Positions 1 to 5,617 are shown, counted from the stretch's first letter. The stretch: 12,902 bases of DNA from Bacteroidales bacterium (GCA_028701945.1 JAQVPT010000069.1:1-12902), one strand, 5' to 3'. The notes: generated from the sequence alone by a model not told the origin. Numbers and translations: made by a program.

Positions 1-562
1 CATGATCAACTCCAGTAACTGTTGATATTACTGGACAACCAATCCCTGGAGGTCCATCAATTATAATTGTATCTATCCCTTCTTTTTCGGCAATTTCTTT
101 TGCTTTATCTCGAACTAGATTTACTAATCGACCTGAGTTTTCTTCACCTGGACCAAGTATTCCGTAAACCATTTTACCATAACGATAATTGCCTGAATAT
201 AAACGACTTTTATCGCTTTCGACCATGCTAATTGCCTCTTCGGGACAAATTCTTGAACATAATCGGCAGCCATCACAAAACACTTCATTAATTGTAATTA
301 TCTTATCGACAAAAGATATTGCATCGAAGCGACAATATTCTGCACACAAGCCACAATTTGTACATTTATCGTAATCTATTACTGCACTCTCAGCACCAAT
401 AAATACTTCTTCATTCTCAATTTCTGGGTTAAATAGTAAATGTAAATTTGCAGCATCTACATCACAATCTACAAGCATGGTATTTGCGAACATACTTGCA
501 AAAGCTGCACTAATACAACTCTTTCCGGTACCACCTTTTCCACTAATTACTGCTATTTCCAT
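1..562 (-). CDS. MinD-like P-loop ATPase with two 4Fe-4S motifs (second of a tandem pair, 3' end outside window)
   Basis: Translating the minus strand from the ATG at 562-560 gives 187 uninterrupted codons that run off the left edge. Residues 7-14 form a deviant Walker A motif (SGKGGTGK), residues 67-77 (C67, C70, C73, C77) and 96-106 (C96, C99, C102, C106) form two 4Fe-4S ferredoxin motifs, and residues 166-176 contain a Walker B-like IIIDGPPGIGC stretch. This is the ferredoxin-inserted MinD/Mrp-type ATPase family found next to NifX-like proteins in anaerobes. Members are cytoplasmic and are thought to couple ATP hydrolysis to metal cluster handling or protein partitioning, but the exact role is not established. 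It begins 20 bases inside the end of the preceding MinD-like gene, so the two are probably co-translated. The two are clear paralogues but only moderately similar. The C-terminal third is not visible. Confidence 0.9.
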   Translation of the reverse strand, partial: MEIAVISGKGGTGKSCISAAFASMFANTMLVDCDVDAANLHLLFNPEIENEEVFIGAESAVIDYDKCTNCGLCAEYCRFDAISFVDKIITINEVFCDGCRLCSRICPEEAISMVESDKSRLYSGNYRYGKMVYGILGPGEENSGRLVNLVRDKAKEIAEKEGIDTIIIDGPPGIGCPVISTVTGVDH

Positions 563-1442
563 GTTCCTTTATTATTTTTTCAAACATATTGTTTAATTTA
601 TCACTAAAATCGGGCATATATTCCGAAGCAATTTCTGCCTTTGAATAATGGTTTGCTATCTCTCTGTCGAATGGTATTTCTATAAGCAGTGGAATATTGT
701 TCTCTTTGAGATAAGCATATACATCATCATTGCCCAAGCCTGCTCTGTTAATCACAACTCCATAGTTTTTATCCATAGTTTTGAGTGTTTCAACAGATTG
801 CTTTAAGTCACTTAATCCAAAAGGCGTAGGCTCAGTTATTAGCACAACAAAATCGACTTTTGTAACTGTATGGATAAAGGGACACGAAGTTCCTGGAGGT
901 GCATCATAGATTACAATACCTTTATCACCTCCTTTTTTTAAGCCAGCTTTTATAACATCAACAGGAGACATAACTCCAACTTTCATTCTCGATTCAACAA
1001 ATCGACTTTGAGTATCTTTGATTTTATATTCAGAGACTGTTCCTTGCTCATAATCTATTTCAGTTAATGCACCAAATTCACATGCAACTGTGCAAGCTCC
1101 ACAGCCATGACATAATTCATTAATAACTCTAATTATTTTGTAAGGTGGGAGAATAAAAATTGCATTATACGAACAATAATCGTGACATTTACCACAATAA
1201 GTGCATTTGTCTGTATCAATTACAGGAACTCTCTGAGTAACAATATCAGTGCTTATAAGCTCCTTATTTAAGAATATGCCCGAATTGGGTTCTTCTGCAT
1301 CACAGTCAACAAGACAAACATTATCATAATTATTCTTGAGTACACTAAATAGTGAAGTTGACAACAATGTTTTTCCTGTTCCGCCTTTACCGCTTGCGAT
1401 AGCTATTTTAATATTTTTATTTTTCAATATCAATTCCTCCAT
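543..1442 (-). CDS. MinD-like P-loop ATPase with two 4Fe-4S motifs (first of a tandem pair)
   Basis: A 299-residue protein with a deviant Walker A motif GKGGTGKT at residues 18-25, switch region LVDCDAEEPN around 44-53, ferredoxin motifs at C80/C83/C86/C90 and C111/C114/C117/C121, and Walker B-like VIYDAPPGTSCP at 177-188. This architecture defines the cytoplasmic MinD-type ATPases with a ferredoxin insertion that accompany NifX-like proteins; ATP-dependent cluster transfer or a scaffold role is the usual proposal. The gene starts inside the end of the DUF89 gene (26-base overlap), and its own end overlaps the next paralogue by 20 bases. The start is uncertain: family members usually begin right at the beta strand (IKIAIASGK). 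A TTG at 1427-1425 lies 7 bases after a perfect GGAGGA (plus positions 1435-1440), so translation could begin there and yield a protein 5 residues shorter. Confidence 0.92.
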   Translation of the reverse strand: MEELILKNKNIKIAIASGKGGTGKTLLSTSLFSVLKNNYDNVCLVDCDAEEPNSGIFLNKELISTDIVTQRVPVIDTDKCTYCGKCHDYCSYNAIFILPPYKIIRVINELCHGCGACTVACEFGALTEIDYEQGTVSEYKIKDTQSRFVESRMKVGVMSPVDVIKAGLKKGGDKGIVIYDAPPGTSCPFIHTVTKVDFVVLITEPTPFGLSDLKQSVETLKTMDKNYGVVINRAGLGNDDVYAYLKENNIPLLIEIPFDREIANHYSKAEIASEYMPDFSDKLNNMFEKIIKEHGNSSN

Positions 1443-2319
1443 TATATACTATAAAACTTTCTTTTTCTACTCCTAATAAATCTGAAATCACATCACATTT
1501 GACCATAAGCAGAAAAAATATTCTGGGATCCTTTTCGTTTATTAATCCTTCAAGATTGCCTTGCCCTTTTGAGATAATAAGGTCTGCTTTGTTATAGTGA
1601 TCAATAAACTCAGGACTGCATTTTTCTAATACAGTTGAGGGTGCATCATAACCATTAGTGATTACCTTTGCATTTTTTGTCATTCCAACCGCCTCAGCAT
1701 CAATCAATGTAACATCATTTAACACAGGTCCACCTTTAACCACGTAGGTAACTTTATCCGACATGTTTGATTTAATAAAAAGTCGGTCGAATACGATTTC
1801 TCCTGCATTGTCGCCAAGATATAAGATGTTCTTAGCTTGCTCAATTTTTTCTTTTAATAAACACGAATGATCGATAGCAAAGTCGGCATGTAAAACTTTT
1901 ATGATTACGGAATCAATGTCGAAATGATCTGAAGCTCCATAATCCATAATGTTTCCAGCTATTGCTAGTCGCAAAGTAGTTTTAAAAGAATCTATTTCTT
2001 CAAATACCACAGGTTCCCACCGTTCAAATATTTTTAATGCTTGGACATTACTTTCTCTTTTTTCTTCCAAAAAAGGGTCGTCAACTCCTATTAAAATATG
2101 AAATTCTTTAGTAAGCTCTCGTTGAATTTCTGGTGAAGACAAACCCTCTGAATCTTGAATAATAGCATCAAATCTTTTTAAAAAATCAGTCTGAAGTGTT
2201 TCAGATATTTTATATTTTTTAAAAAGTCTAAAATATGAGCGGCGAAAACAATCGACACATCTTGGATCTTTTAGCTTATTATTAGTGATTGCAGTTGCCA
2301 TGTTCATGTCCGCTTCCAT
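1417..2319 (-). CDS. DUF89 family metal-dependent phosphatase-like protein (ARMT1-like fold)
   Basis: The protein is 300 residues from the first ATG, a normal size for stand-alone prokaryotic DUF89 proteins. Recognisable motifs are CVDCFRR (residues 21-27), AGNIMDYG (121-128), LGDNAGEIVFD (168-178, with D170 and N171 as probable metal ligands), KGGPVLNDVT (195-204, D202 the likely third ligand), SKGQGNLEGL (250-259) and KCD (274-276). DUF89 enzymes studied elsewhere are metal-dependent phosphatases acting on damaged or over-accumulated sugar phosphates and related metabolites. The substrate here is unknown. The gene sits between a NifX-like gene (38-base overlap from this start) and a MinD-like gene (26-base overlap), which ties it to the metal-cluster operon. 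The ATGs at 2307 and 2301 are alternative starts that would reduce the upstream overlap, and no Shine-Dalgarno sequence decides between them. Confidence 0.88.
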   Translation of the reverse strand: MEADMNMATAITNNKLKDPRCVDCFRRSYFRLFKKYKISETLQTDFLKRFDAIIQDSEGLSSPEIQRELTKEFHILIGVDDPFLEEKRESNVQALKIFERWEPVVFEEIDSFKTTLRLAIAGNIMDYGASDHFDIDSVIIKVLHADFAIDHSCLLKEKIEQAKNILYLGDNAGEIVFDRLFIKSNMSDKVTYVVKGGPVLNDVTLIDAEAVGMTKNAKVITNGYDAPSTVLEKCSPEFIDHYNKADLIISKGQGNLEGLINEKDPRIFFLLMVKCDVISDLLGVEKESFIVYNGGIDIEK

Positions 2320-2659
2320 GATCGTGATTGCAGTAATTTGCTGAGAGCGACAATTTATTACCGATAAAATCTTCGACTAATTCTTTAGCCCCTTTAATTG
2401 GTGCTCCTACAAAAGCATTTATGTTTTGTTCGTTAAACAAGTCTATGGCTTTTTGTCCCATACCACCAGCAATAACATCAGTTACTCCAAAGCTTGCTAC
2501 CCATTTTGGATATAAACCTGGTACGTGCTCTGGTGGTATTTCTTCTTTAATGTCAATTATTTTCTCATCTTCGATTTTCACAAGTGCAAAATACTGACAA
2601 TGACCAAAATGTTCGCATAATTTGCCATTTTCCATTGGAAGTGCAATAATTCTATTCAT
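2282..2659 (-). CDS. NifX/NafY-like metal-cluster-binding protein with His/Cys-rich tail
   Basis: A 125-residue protein of the dinitrogenase iron-molybdenum cofactor family (NifX/NifB C-terminal domain, the fold of Orange Protein). Residues 1-100 form the domain: strand start MNRIIALPM, the HFGHC motif at 17-21 (H17, H20, C21 are plausible cluster ligands), then alternating strands and helices up to FIGNKL. Residues 110-125 are a low-complexity tail containing C110, H112, H114, H118, H120, C123 and H125, well suited to binding a transition metal. The protein is expected in the cytoplasm carrying or delivering a Mo- or Fe-containing cluster. No nitrogenase gene is present, so a nitrogen-fixation role is not supported. 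The DNA encoding the tail doubles as the start of the DUF89 gene. It is the second NifX-like gene of the operon, lying after a hairpin in the 88-base upstream gap. Confidence 0.92.
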   Translation of the reverse strand: MNRIIALPMENGKLCEHFGHCQYFALVKIEDEKIIDIKEEIPPEHVPGLYPKWVASFGVTDVIAGGMGQKAIDLFNEQNINAFVGAPIKGAKELVEDFIGNKLSLSANYCNHDHGSGHEHGNCNH

Positions 2660-2681
2660 ATATTATTAAATTTAAGCAAAA

Positions 2682-2723
2682 AGGCAAGCGAGATATTAGC
2701 AAACACTAAACAACTCGCTGCCT
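2682..2723 (-). terminator. Hairpin followed by T-run between operon genes (attenuator or internal terminator candidate)
   Basis: On the minus strand AGGCAGCGAG (2723-2714) pairs with CTCGCTTGCCT (2692-2682), giving 10 base pairs with a single bulged T and a 21-base loop. The 3' arm is followed directly by TTTTG. This is the layout of an intrinsic terminator, although the loop is long. It lies between the Gly/Arg-rich microprotein and the second NifX-like gene, so it could lower expression of the downstream genes or stabilise the upstream mRNA after processing. No consensus promoter was found after it. Confidence 0.5.
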
Positions 2724-2747
2724 ATGTGCAGGTAAAAAACTTTTAAA

Positions 2748-2969
2748 TTAAACTCCTGTGTTATTACTTCGGCGACCAGCACCACGACCAGCACCGCGAC
2801 CTAAACCGCGACCAGTACCCTTGCCCAAACCACGACCGTTTCCACGACCGAGTCCGCGTCCTAATTCTGTATTTTCTGTGTTTTCTGGAGTGCTTCCTGA
2901 GCATTTACCCATTTTTCGTCCTGTCAAGGCACCTTGTCCTTCAGGACCTGATTGATCTAAATTTGGCAT
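2748..2969 (-). CDS. DUF5320-like Gly/Arg-rich microprotein
   Basis: A 73-residue protein. The N-terminus MPNLDQSGPEGQGALTGRKM, followed by GKC (C23), matches the pattern of DUF5320-type small proteins (MP..D.TGP.G.GP.TGR..G.C) that commonly accompany NifX-like and MinD-like genes in anaerobes. Residues 37-67 are almost entirely Gly, Arg and Leu in GRGLGRGNGRG-like units. This strongly basic, probably disordered segment could bind nucleic acid or acidic partners. Function is unknown. It is the only gene in the window with a textbook Shine-Dalgarno sequence (AGGAGG at 2980-2975, 5 bases before the ATG), which fixes the start and suggests high translation. It lies 25 bases downstream of the first NifX-like gene. 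The opposite strand has an open frame too, but that is a by-product of the repetitive codons. Confidence 0.85.
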   Translation of the reverse strand: MPNLDQSGPEGQGALTGRKMGKCSGSTPENTENTELGRGLGRGNGRGLGKGTGRGLGRGAGRGAGRRSNNTGV

Positions 2970-2974
2970 ATTAA

Positions 2975-2980
2975 CCTCCT
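2975..2980 (-). promoter_or_regulatory. Perfect Shine-Dalgarno sequence of the Gly/Arg-rich microprotein
   Basis: The minus strand reads AGGAGG followed by TTAAT and then ATG at 2969. No other assigned start in the window has a comparable site upstream, so this stands out in a group that normally initiates without one. Confidence 0.8.
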
Positions 2981-2994
2981 AATTTAATTAATAA

Positions 2995-3309
2995 TTATTT
3001 TAACATATCTATTATGCTTTTTACAGTTTTTTGATGATCTTTAATTACAATCATCTGAATTTCTAAACCGTCAAGCATAGATTTTATTTTCATTCCAAAT
3101 TCACCAGAGACAATTTTCTTCGCTCCTTTATCAGCAACCATTTGTACTGAAGCAGGTCCTGCTCCGTTACTTGCGTTTTTGTTAGGATTAAGTAAAAACT
3201 CTGTTGACTTGGTTTCTGTGTCATAGATAACAAAGAATGCACATCGCCCAAAACGAGGGTCAATCTTCGATTCTAAATTATCTCCTGTTGATGTAATAGC
3301 TACTTTCAT
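2995..3309 (-). CDS. NifX-like (Orange Protein-like) metal-cluster-binding protein
   Basis: A 104-residue protein consisting of little more than the NifX/NafY fold: MKVAITSTGDNLESKIDPRF, then GRC with C23, a strand FFVIYDTE, the helix around ASVQMVADKGAKKIVSGEFG, and a C-terminal helix ending at LK. Its length matches stand-alone Orange Protein-type members, which bind a Mo-containing cluster non-covalently; that metal is an inference here. It is the first gene after the DUF134 regulator (34-base gap) and precedes the DUF5320-like microprotein. A second, His-tailed NifX-like protein is encoded further down, so the operon makes two distinct carriers. No Shine-Dalgarno sequence precedes the ATG, which is normal for the phylum. 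Confidence 0.92.
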   Translation of the reverse strand: MKVAITSTGDNLESKIDPRFGRCAFFVIYDTETKSTEFLLNPNKNASNGAGPASVQMVADKGAKKIVSGEFGMKIKSMLDGLEIQMIVIKDHQKTVKSIIDMLK

Positions 3310-3343
3310 GTTTTATTGTTTTTATTAGTTAGTATTTTATTAT

Positions 3344-3889
3344 TTATTTTGAAACAGTTCTACAAATTTCAGCACCACAAAAAGGACAAAGTTTATTGAT
3401 ACAATTTGCATCATCTAATAAAGTAAACTTTGCGTTACAATCTGGACATTCGCACAAGTTATCATCCTCACGAGTGGGCAAACAAGTTTTGACATTTTTA
3501 CTACTACATAATGGGCAAATATCTGGTTGTGAACTTATGTCAGAATGATTAAAACTGCATCCACAATCATTACATTCGCACCATTCACTGTCGTAATATA
3601 CTTTCCCACCTTCTATAAGTATCGTTTTAATCTCAACAAGCGAAAGTGCTACTTTACGTCTTGCTGCTGCATAAATTCTTGTAAATGTTGGTCGAGAAAC
3701 TCCCATTATTTCAGAGGCTTCTTGATGTGTCATTAAATCGTAATCACATAATTTAATGGCTTCATATTCCTCAAGCAATAAAATAACTGGTTCAGAACTT
3801 ATACTGCCACCACCTCTTCTTCGTGGCTGCAAGGATTTAATTGCAGGCGGTCCGAATATTTTTCTCATCCTTTTTCGACGTGGTGACAT
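3344..3889 (-). CDS. DUF134 (UPF0251) DNA-binding protein with C-terminal zinc ribbons; likely operon regulator
   Basis: From the ATG at 3889 the protein has 181 residues. It opens with MSPRRKRMRK and IFGPP, typical of DUF134. Residues 34-50 (PVILLLEEYEAIKLCDY) and the helix-turn-helix around 54-80 (THQEASEIMGVSRPTFTRIY) complete the DNA-binding domain. The rest holds two zinc-ribbon-like modules: C106/C109 with C125/C128, and C148/C151 with C168/C171, plus extra cysteines (C104, C136, C146, C163, C176). The zinc-ribbon part is longer than in minimal DUF134 proteins and may sense metal or redox state (inference). An in-frame ATG at 3943 was not used because the promoter boxes lie between it and 3889, so it would be outside the transcript. 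The gene heads the operon directly downstream of a palindromic operator candidate, so autoregulation is likely. Confidence 0.92.
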   Translation of the reverse strand: MSPRRKRMRKIFGPPAIKSLQPRRRGGGSISSEPVILLLEEYEAIKLCDYDLMTHQEASEIMGVSRPTFTRIYAAARRKVALSLVEIKTILIEGGKVYYDSEWCECNDCGCSFNHSDISSQPDICPLCSSKNVKTCLPTREDDNLCECPDCNAKFTLLDDANCINKLCPFCGAEICRTVSK

Positions 3890-3912
3890 GTTATTTATGT
3901 ATTTATTTAATG

Positions 3913-3944
3913 CAAAGATAGTGAACATATGTTCATTATCCAAA
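3913..3944 (-). promoter_or_regulatory. Bacteroidota-type promoter of the NifX/MinD operon
   Basis: The minus strand has TTTG (3944-3941), a 20-base spacer, and TATCTTTG (3920-3913), an exact fit to the Bacteroidota consensus TTTG-N19-21-TAnnTTTG. Transcription should begin a few bases below 3913, leaving a short leader before the ATG at 3889. It drives the DUF134 gene and probably all seven genes. Confidence 0.8.
3922..3935. promoter_or_regulatory. 14-base perfect palindrome, operator candidate in the divergent promoter region
   Basis: TGAACATATGTTCA reads the same on both strands and lies entirely within the spacer between the -33 and -7 boxes of the operon promoter. A bound protein would block RNA polymerase there. 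It also overlaps the place where the -33 box of the divergent thioesterase promoter would be expected. The DUF134 protein encoded next to it is the natural candidate ligand (inference). Confidence 0.7.
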
Positions 3945-3954
3945 TTTATTTTAC

Positions 3955-3962
3955 TATTTTTG
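3955..3962 (+). promoter_or_regulatory. -7 box candidate of the thioesterase gene
   Basis: TATTTTTG matches TAnnTTTG on the plus strand, 56 bases before the thioesterase ATG. No TTTG is found at the proper -33 distance; that position is occupied by the end of the palindrome, so the promoter may be weak or regulator-dependent. Confidence 0.45.
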
Positions 3963-4018
3963 CAAAAAAAATATTAACATCGCAAGATATTTCACAAAAC
4001 ATCGAAATTTAAAGATTT

Positions 4019-4393
4019 ATGGCTTATCAAAATAAAACATCAATAATAAAAACTGTTGAGGAAGACAGTCTTAATGTTAATAAAACATTATTTGGAGGCG
4101 AATTACTTAGATGGATGGATTGGTTGGCTTATGATTTTTCTGTAAAAATTATTGGCAAATCTGCTGTTACTGTCCAAATACGAGAGGTCAATTTCCTGCA
4201 ACCTGCTAAATTTGGAGATAAACTAAAATTAGAAGTTGAAGTTTTAAAAGTAAGAGGCGCTTCTATCGAAATTCGGATAGTGGCAACAATTATGGACAAA
4301 ATTCAAAATAGAGAACACTCAAATGCGATTTTTGTAATGGCAGCTGTTGATGAAAACGGAAAGCCAATGAGACTGAACATTGAGCGTTTATAA
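4019..4393 (+). CDS. Acyl-CoA thioesterase, hotdog fold (4HBT/YciA-like)
   Basis: The 124-residue protein is the size of a single hotdog domain. Residues 19-34 (NVNKTLFGGELLRWMD) match the family signature N..G..FGG.L..WMD, with N19 and D34 as probable catalytic residues. The consensus Gly at position 22 is Lys, a mild deviation. The central helix is followed by TVQIREVNFLQPAKFGD and LEVEVLKVRGASIEIRI, typical strands of the fold. The expected activity is hydrolysis of acyl-CoA to free acid and CoA in the cytoplasm as a multimer; the chain-length preference cannot be read from the sequence. It is transcribed away from the NifX/MinD operon across a 129-base intergenic region containing the palindromic operator candidate, so shared control is possible but there is no obvious functional link. 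No Shine-Dalgarno sequence is seen. Confidence 0.88.
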   Translation: MAYQNKTSIIKTVEEDSLNVNKTLFGGELLRWMDWLAYDFSVKIIGKSAVTVQIREVNFLQPAKFGDKLKLEVEVLKVRGASIEIRIVATIMDKIQNREHSNAIFVMAAVDENGKPMRLNIERL

Positions 4394-4434
4394 AATAGAA
4401 AAAATGTAGATTTGATAAAGTTTATTTTGGTTAT

Positions 4435-4463
4435 ACACTTCACGGAATAGTGTCTCTTTTTTT
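4435..4463 (+). terminator. Weak intrinsic terminator candidate after the thioesterase gene
   Basis: ACACT (4435-4439) pairs with AGTGT (4449-4453) around a 9-base loop, and a run of seven T (4457-4463) follows after CTC. The stem is only five base pairs, so this is tentative. Confidence 0.35.
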
Positions 4464-4479
4464 ACCACGTATTTAATCT

Positions 4480-4608
4480 TTTTCCTTGCGGTTCTCTGCG
4501 ATTTCCTTTTCTTCGCGTCCTTAGTGGTTTCCTCTTTTCCCTTGTGTCCCTTGTGGTTTCCTCTTCTTTGCGTCCTTTGCGTTTTCCTCTTTTTTGCGTC
4601 CCTTGCGG
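4480..4608. repeat. Degenerate tandem repeat, five units of 22-29 bases
   Basis: Five successive units each begin TTTCC and continue with a T/C-rich stretch and a GCGTCCTTTGCGG-like end: about 4480-4501, 4502-4527, 4528-4556, 4557-4581 and 4582-4608. The last two are the best preserved (CTTTGCGTCCTTTGCG, TTTTGCGTCCCTTGCGG). There is no long reading frame and no associated gene. On the minus strand the units read as CCGCAAAGGACGCAAAG-like motifs, a type of low-complexity repeat common in intergenic DNA of environmental bacteria. The tract fills the gap between two convergent genes. Confidence 0.75.
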
Positions 4609-4623
4609 TTGCTTTTTAACCGC
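4605..4623. repeat. Short hairpin at the end of the repeat tract
   Basis: GCGGTT (4605-4610) and AACCGC (4618-4623) form a perfect 6-base-pair stem with a 7-base loop just beyond the stop of the peptidase gene. It could take part in termination of the converging transcripts, but no clear T-run follows on either strand. Confidence 0.45.
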
Positions 4624-4645
4624 ATTTTAAACCACAACAAAACCA

Positions 4646-5596
4646 TTATCTAACCCGTAGTTTCTGCCCAATATTTAATGTTGTGTTTTCTGTAATTCCG
4701 TTTAGCGAGCATACATAATTGATTGATACTCCATATCTTCTTGATATTCCCCAGAGCGAATCTCCACTACTGACAACATGGTAATTTGCCCCAGCAAGTT
4801 CTTTAACATGTCCAAACTTTTCGGGCATAAGATATAAAATGTCTGTTTTAAGATCTTTTGATTCAAAATCTACCAACCATTCTGGGTCAAAGGGATTATC
4901 TTTAAAGCGTATTTCAAAATGTAAGTGTGGACCATAGGCTCTTCCTGTGCGACCACCATATCCGATACATTCTCCTGAACATACACGTTGATTGTCTGTG
5001 CAGTTTAAAGAACTTAAATGTGCATAATAAGTTTCAAGTCCATTAAAGTGCCTAACAATCACCAAATTCCCATAACCTCCGTTATTCCAGCCAGCAAAAC
5101 GAACAACTCCATCAAATACTGACACTACAGTATCTCCAGTTTTTAAATCAAGATCGATACCGTTGTGCATTTGTCCCCAACGCCAACCAAAACCAGATTG
5201 TTTATATCCAGGGACAGGAATCACAAATTTACCTGTATCGCCAACTAATATAGGAATTGCAAATGTGTCTAACGCACGTTTATAATCGATATTACCATAA
5301 GCAAAAATATTTACCGTATCCCATTTCTCTGAAAAAACTATCAGACTGTCCGGAGTATAAAGTTTTTCGCTCAAAATGTATGAATAAGCACATATAGAAT
5401 CTCTCAGATGAATTAAAGCAATTACACTGTCTCGGTTTAGATATTCCCATGTATTATTATCGAAAAGAACAATATCAAACTCAGTACTTTTTACAGTGTC
5501 CACAGCATTCCTATAAATTGAGTCGGTACTGTTTTCTTGAGCTATAATCGCTGTAAATGGAAGTATAATTAGCAGAAAAATAATTGATATTTTCAC
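4646..5596 (-). CDS. Secreted M23 (LytM-type) metallopeptidase with C-terminal LysM domain
   Basis: From the GTG at 5596 the product has 316 residues. Residues 1-20 (MKISIIFLLIILPFTAIIAQ) are a clear signal peptide, so the enzyme acts in the periplasm or at the envelope. The M23 domain spans about 135-245: HNGIDLD supplies H144 and D148 as zinc ligands, YYAHL supplies catalytic H193, and PHLHFE supplies H224 (catalytic) and H226 (zinc), so the active site is complete. A LysM peptidoglycan-binding domain occupies about 271-316 (YHVVSSGDSLWGISRRYGVS). It probably cleaves peptidoglycan cross-bridges during cell-wall remodelling. An in-frame TTG at 5620 was rejected as start because it lies inside the -7 promoter box and would spoil the signal peptide. 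The gene converges with the thioesterase gene and diverges from the outer-membrane protein gene. Confidence 0.9.
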   Translation of the reverse strand: MKISIIFLLIILPFTAIIAQENSTDSIYRNAVDTVKSTEFDIVLFDNNTWEYLNRDSVIALIHLRDSICAYSYILSEKLYTPDSLIVFSEKWDTVNIFAYGNIDYKRALDTFAIPILVGDTGKFVIPVPGYKQSGFGWRWGQMHNGIDLDLKTGDTVVSVFDGVVRFAGWNNGGYGNLVIVRHFNGLETYYAHLSSLNCTDNQRVCSGECIGYGGRTGRAYGPHLHFEIRFKDNPFDPEWLVDFESKDLKTDILYLMPEKFGHVKELAGANYHVVSSGDSLWGISRRYGVSINYVCSLNGITENTTLNIGQKLRVR

Positions 5597-5617
5597 GTTG
5601 TATGTCTTTTTATTTCG

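Noticed and set aside
189..374. Plus-strand 61-residue frame at the left end
   Set aside because: It lies opposite a well-supported MinD-like gene and has no recognisable sequence of its own.
2758..2955. Plus-strand frame encoding a Pro/Arg-rich 65-residue peptide
   Set aside because: It is the exact antisense of the Gly/Arg-rich microprotein; Gly and Arg codons read backwards give Pro and Arg/Ala. It has no ribosome binding site or promoter, while the other strand has a perfect one.
1..3889. Nitrogen-fixation (nif) cluster
   Set aside because: The NifX-like domain also occurs in many non-diazotrophs, and there is no nifHDK, nifE/N or full-length nifB here.
3890..3943. N-terminal extension of the DUF134 protein to an ATG at 3943
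   Set aside because: The -7 box, the palindrome and part of the -33 box lie in this segment, so it would be upstream of the transcript; the family normally starts at the MSPRRKR position.
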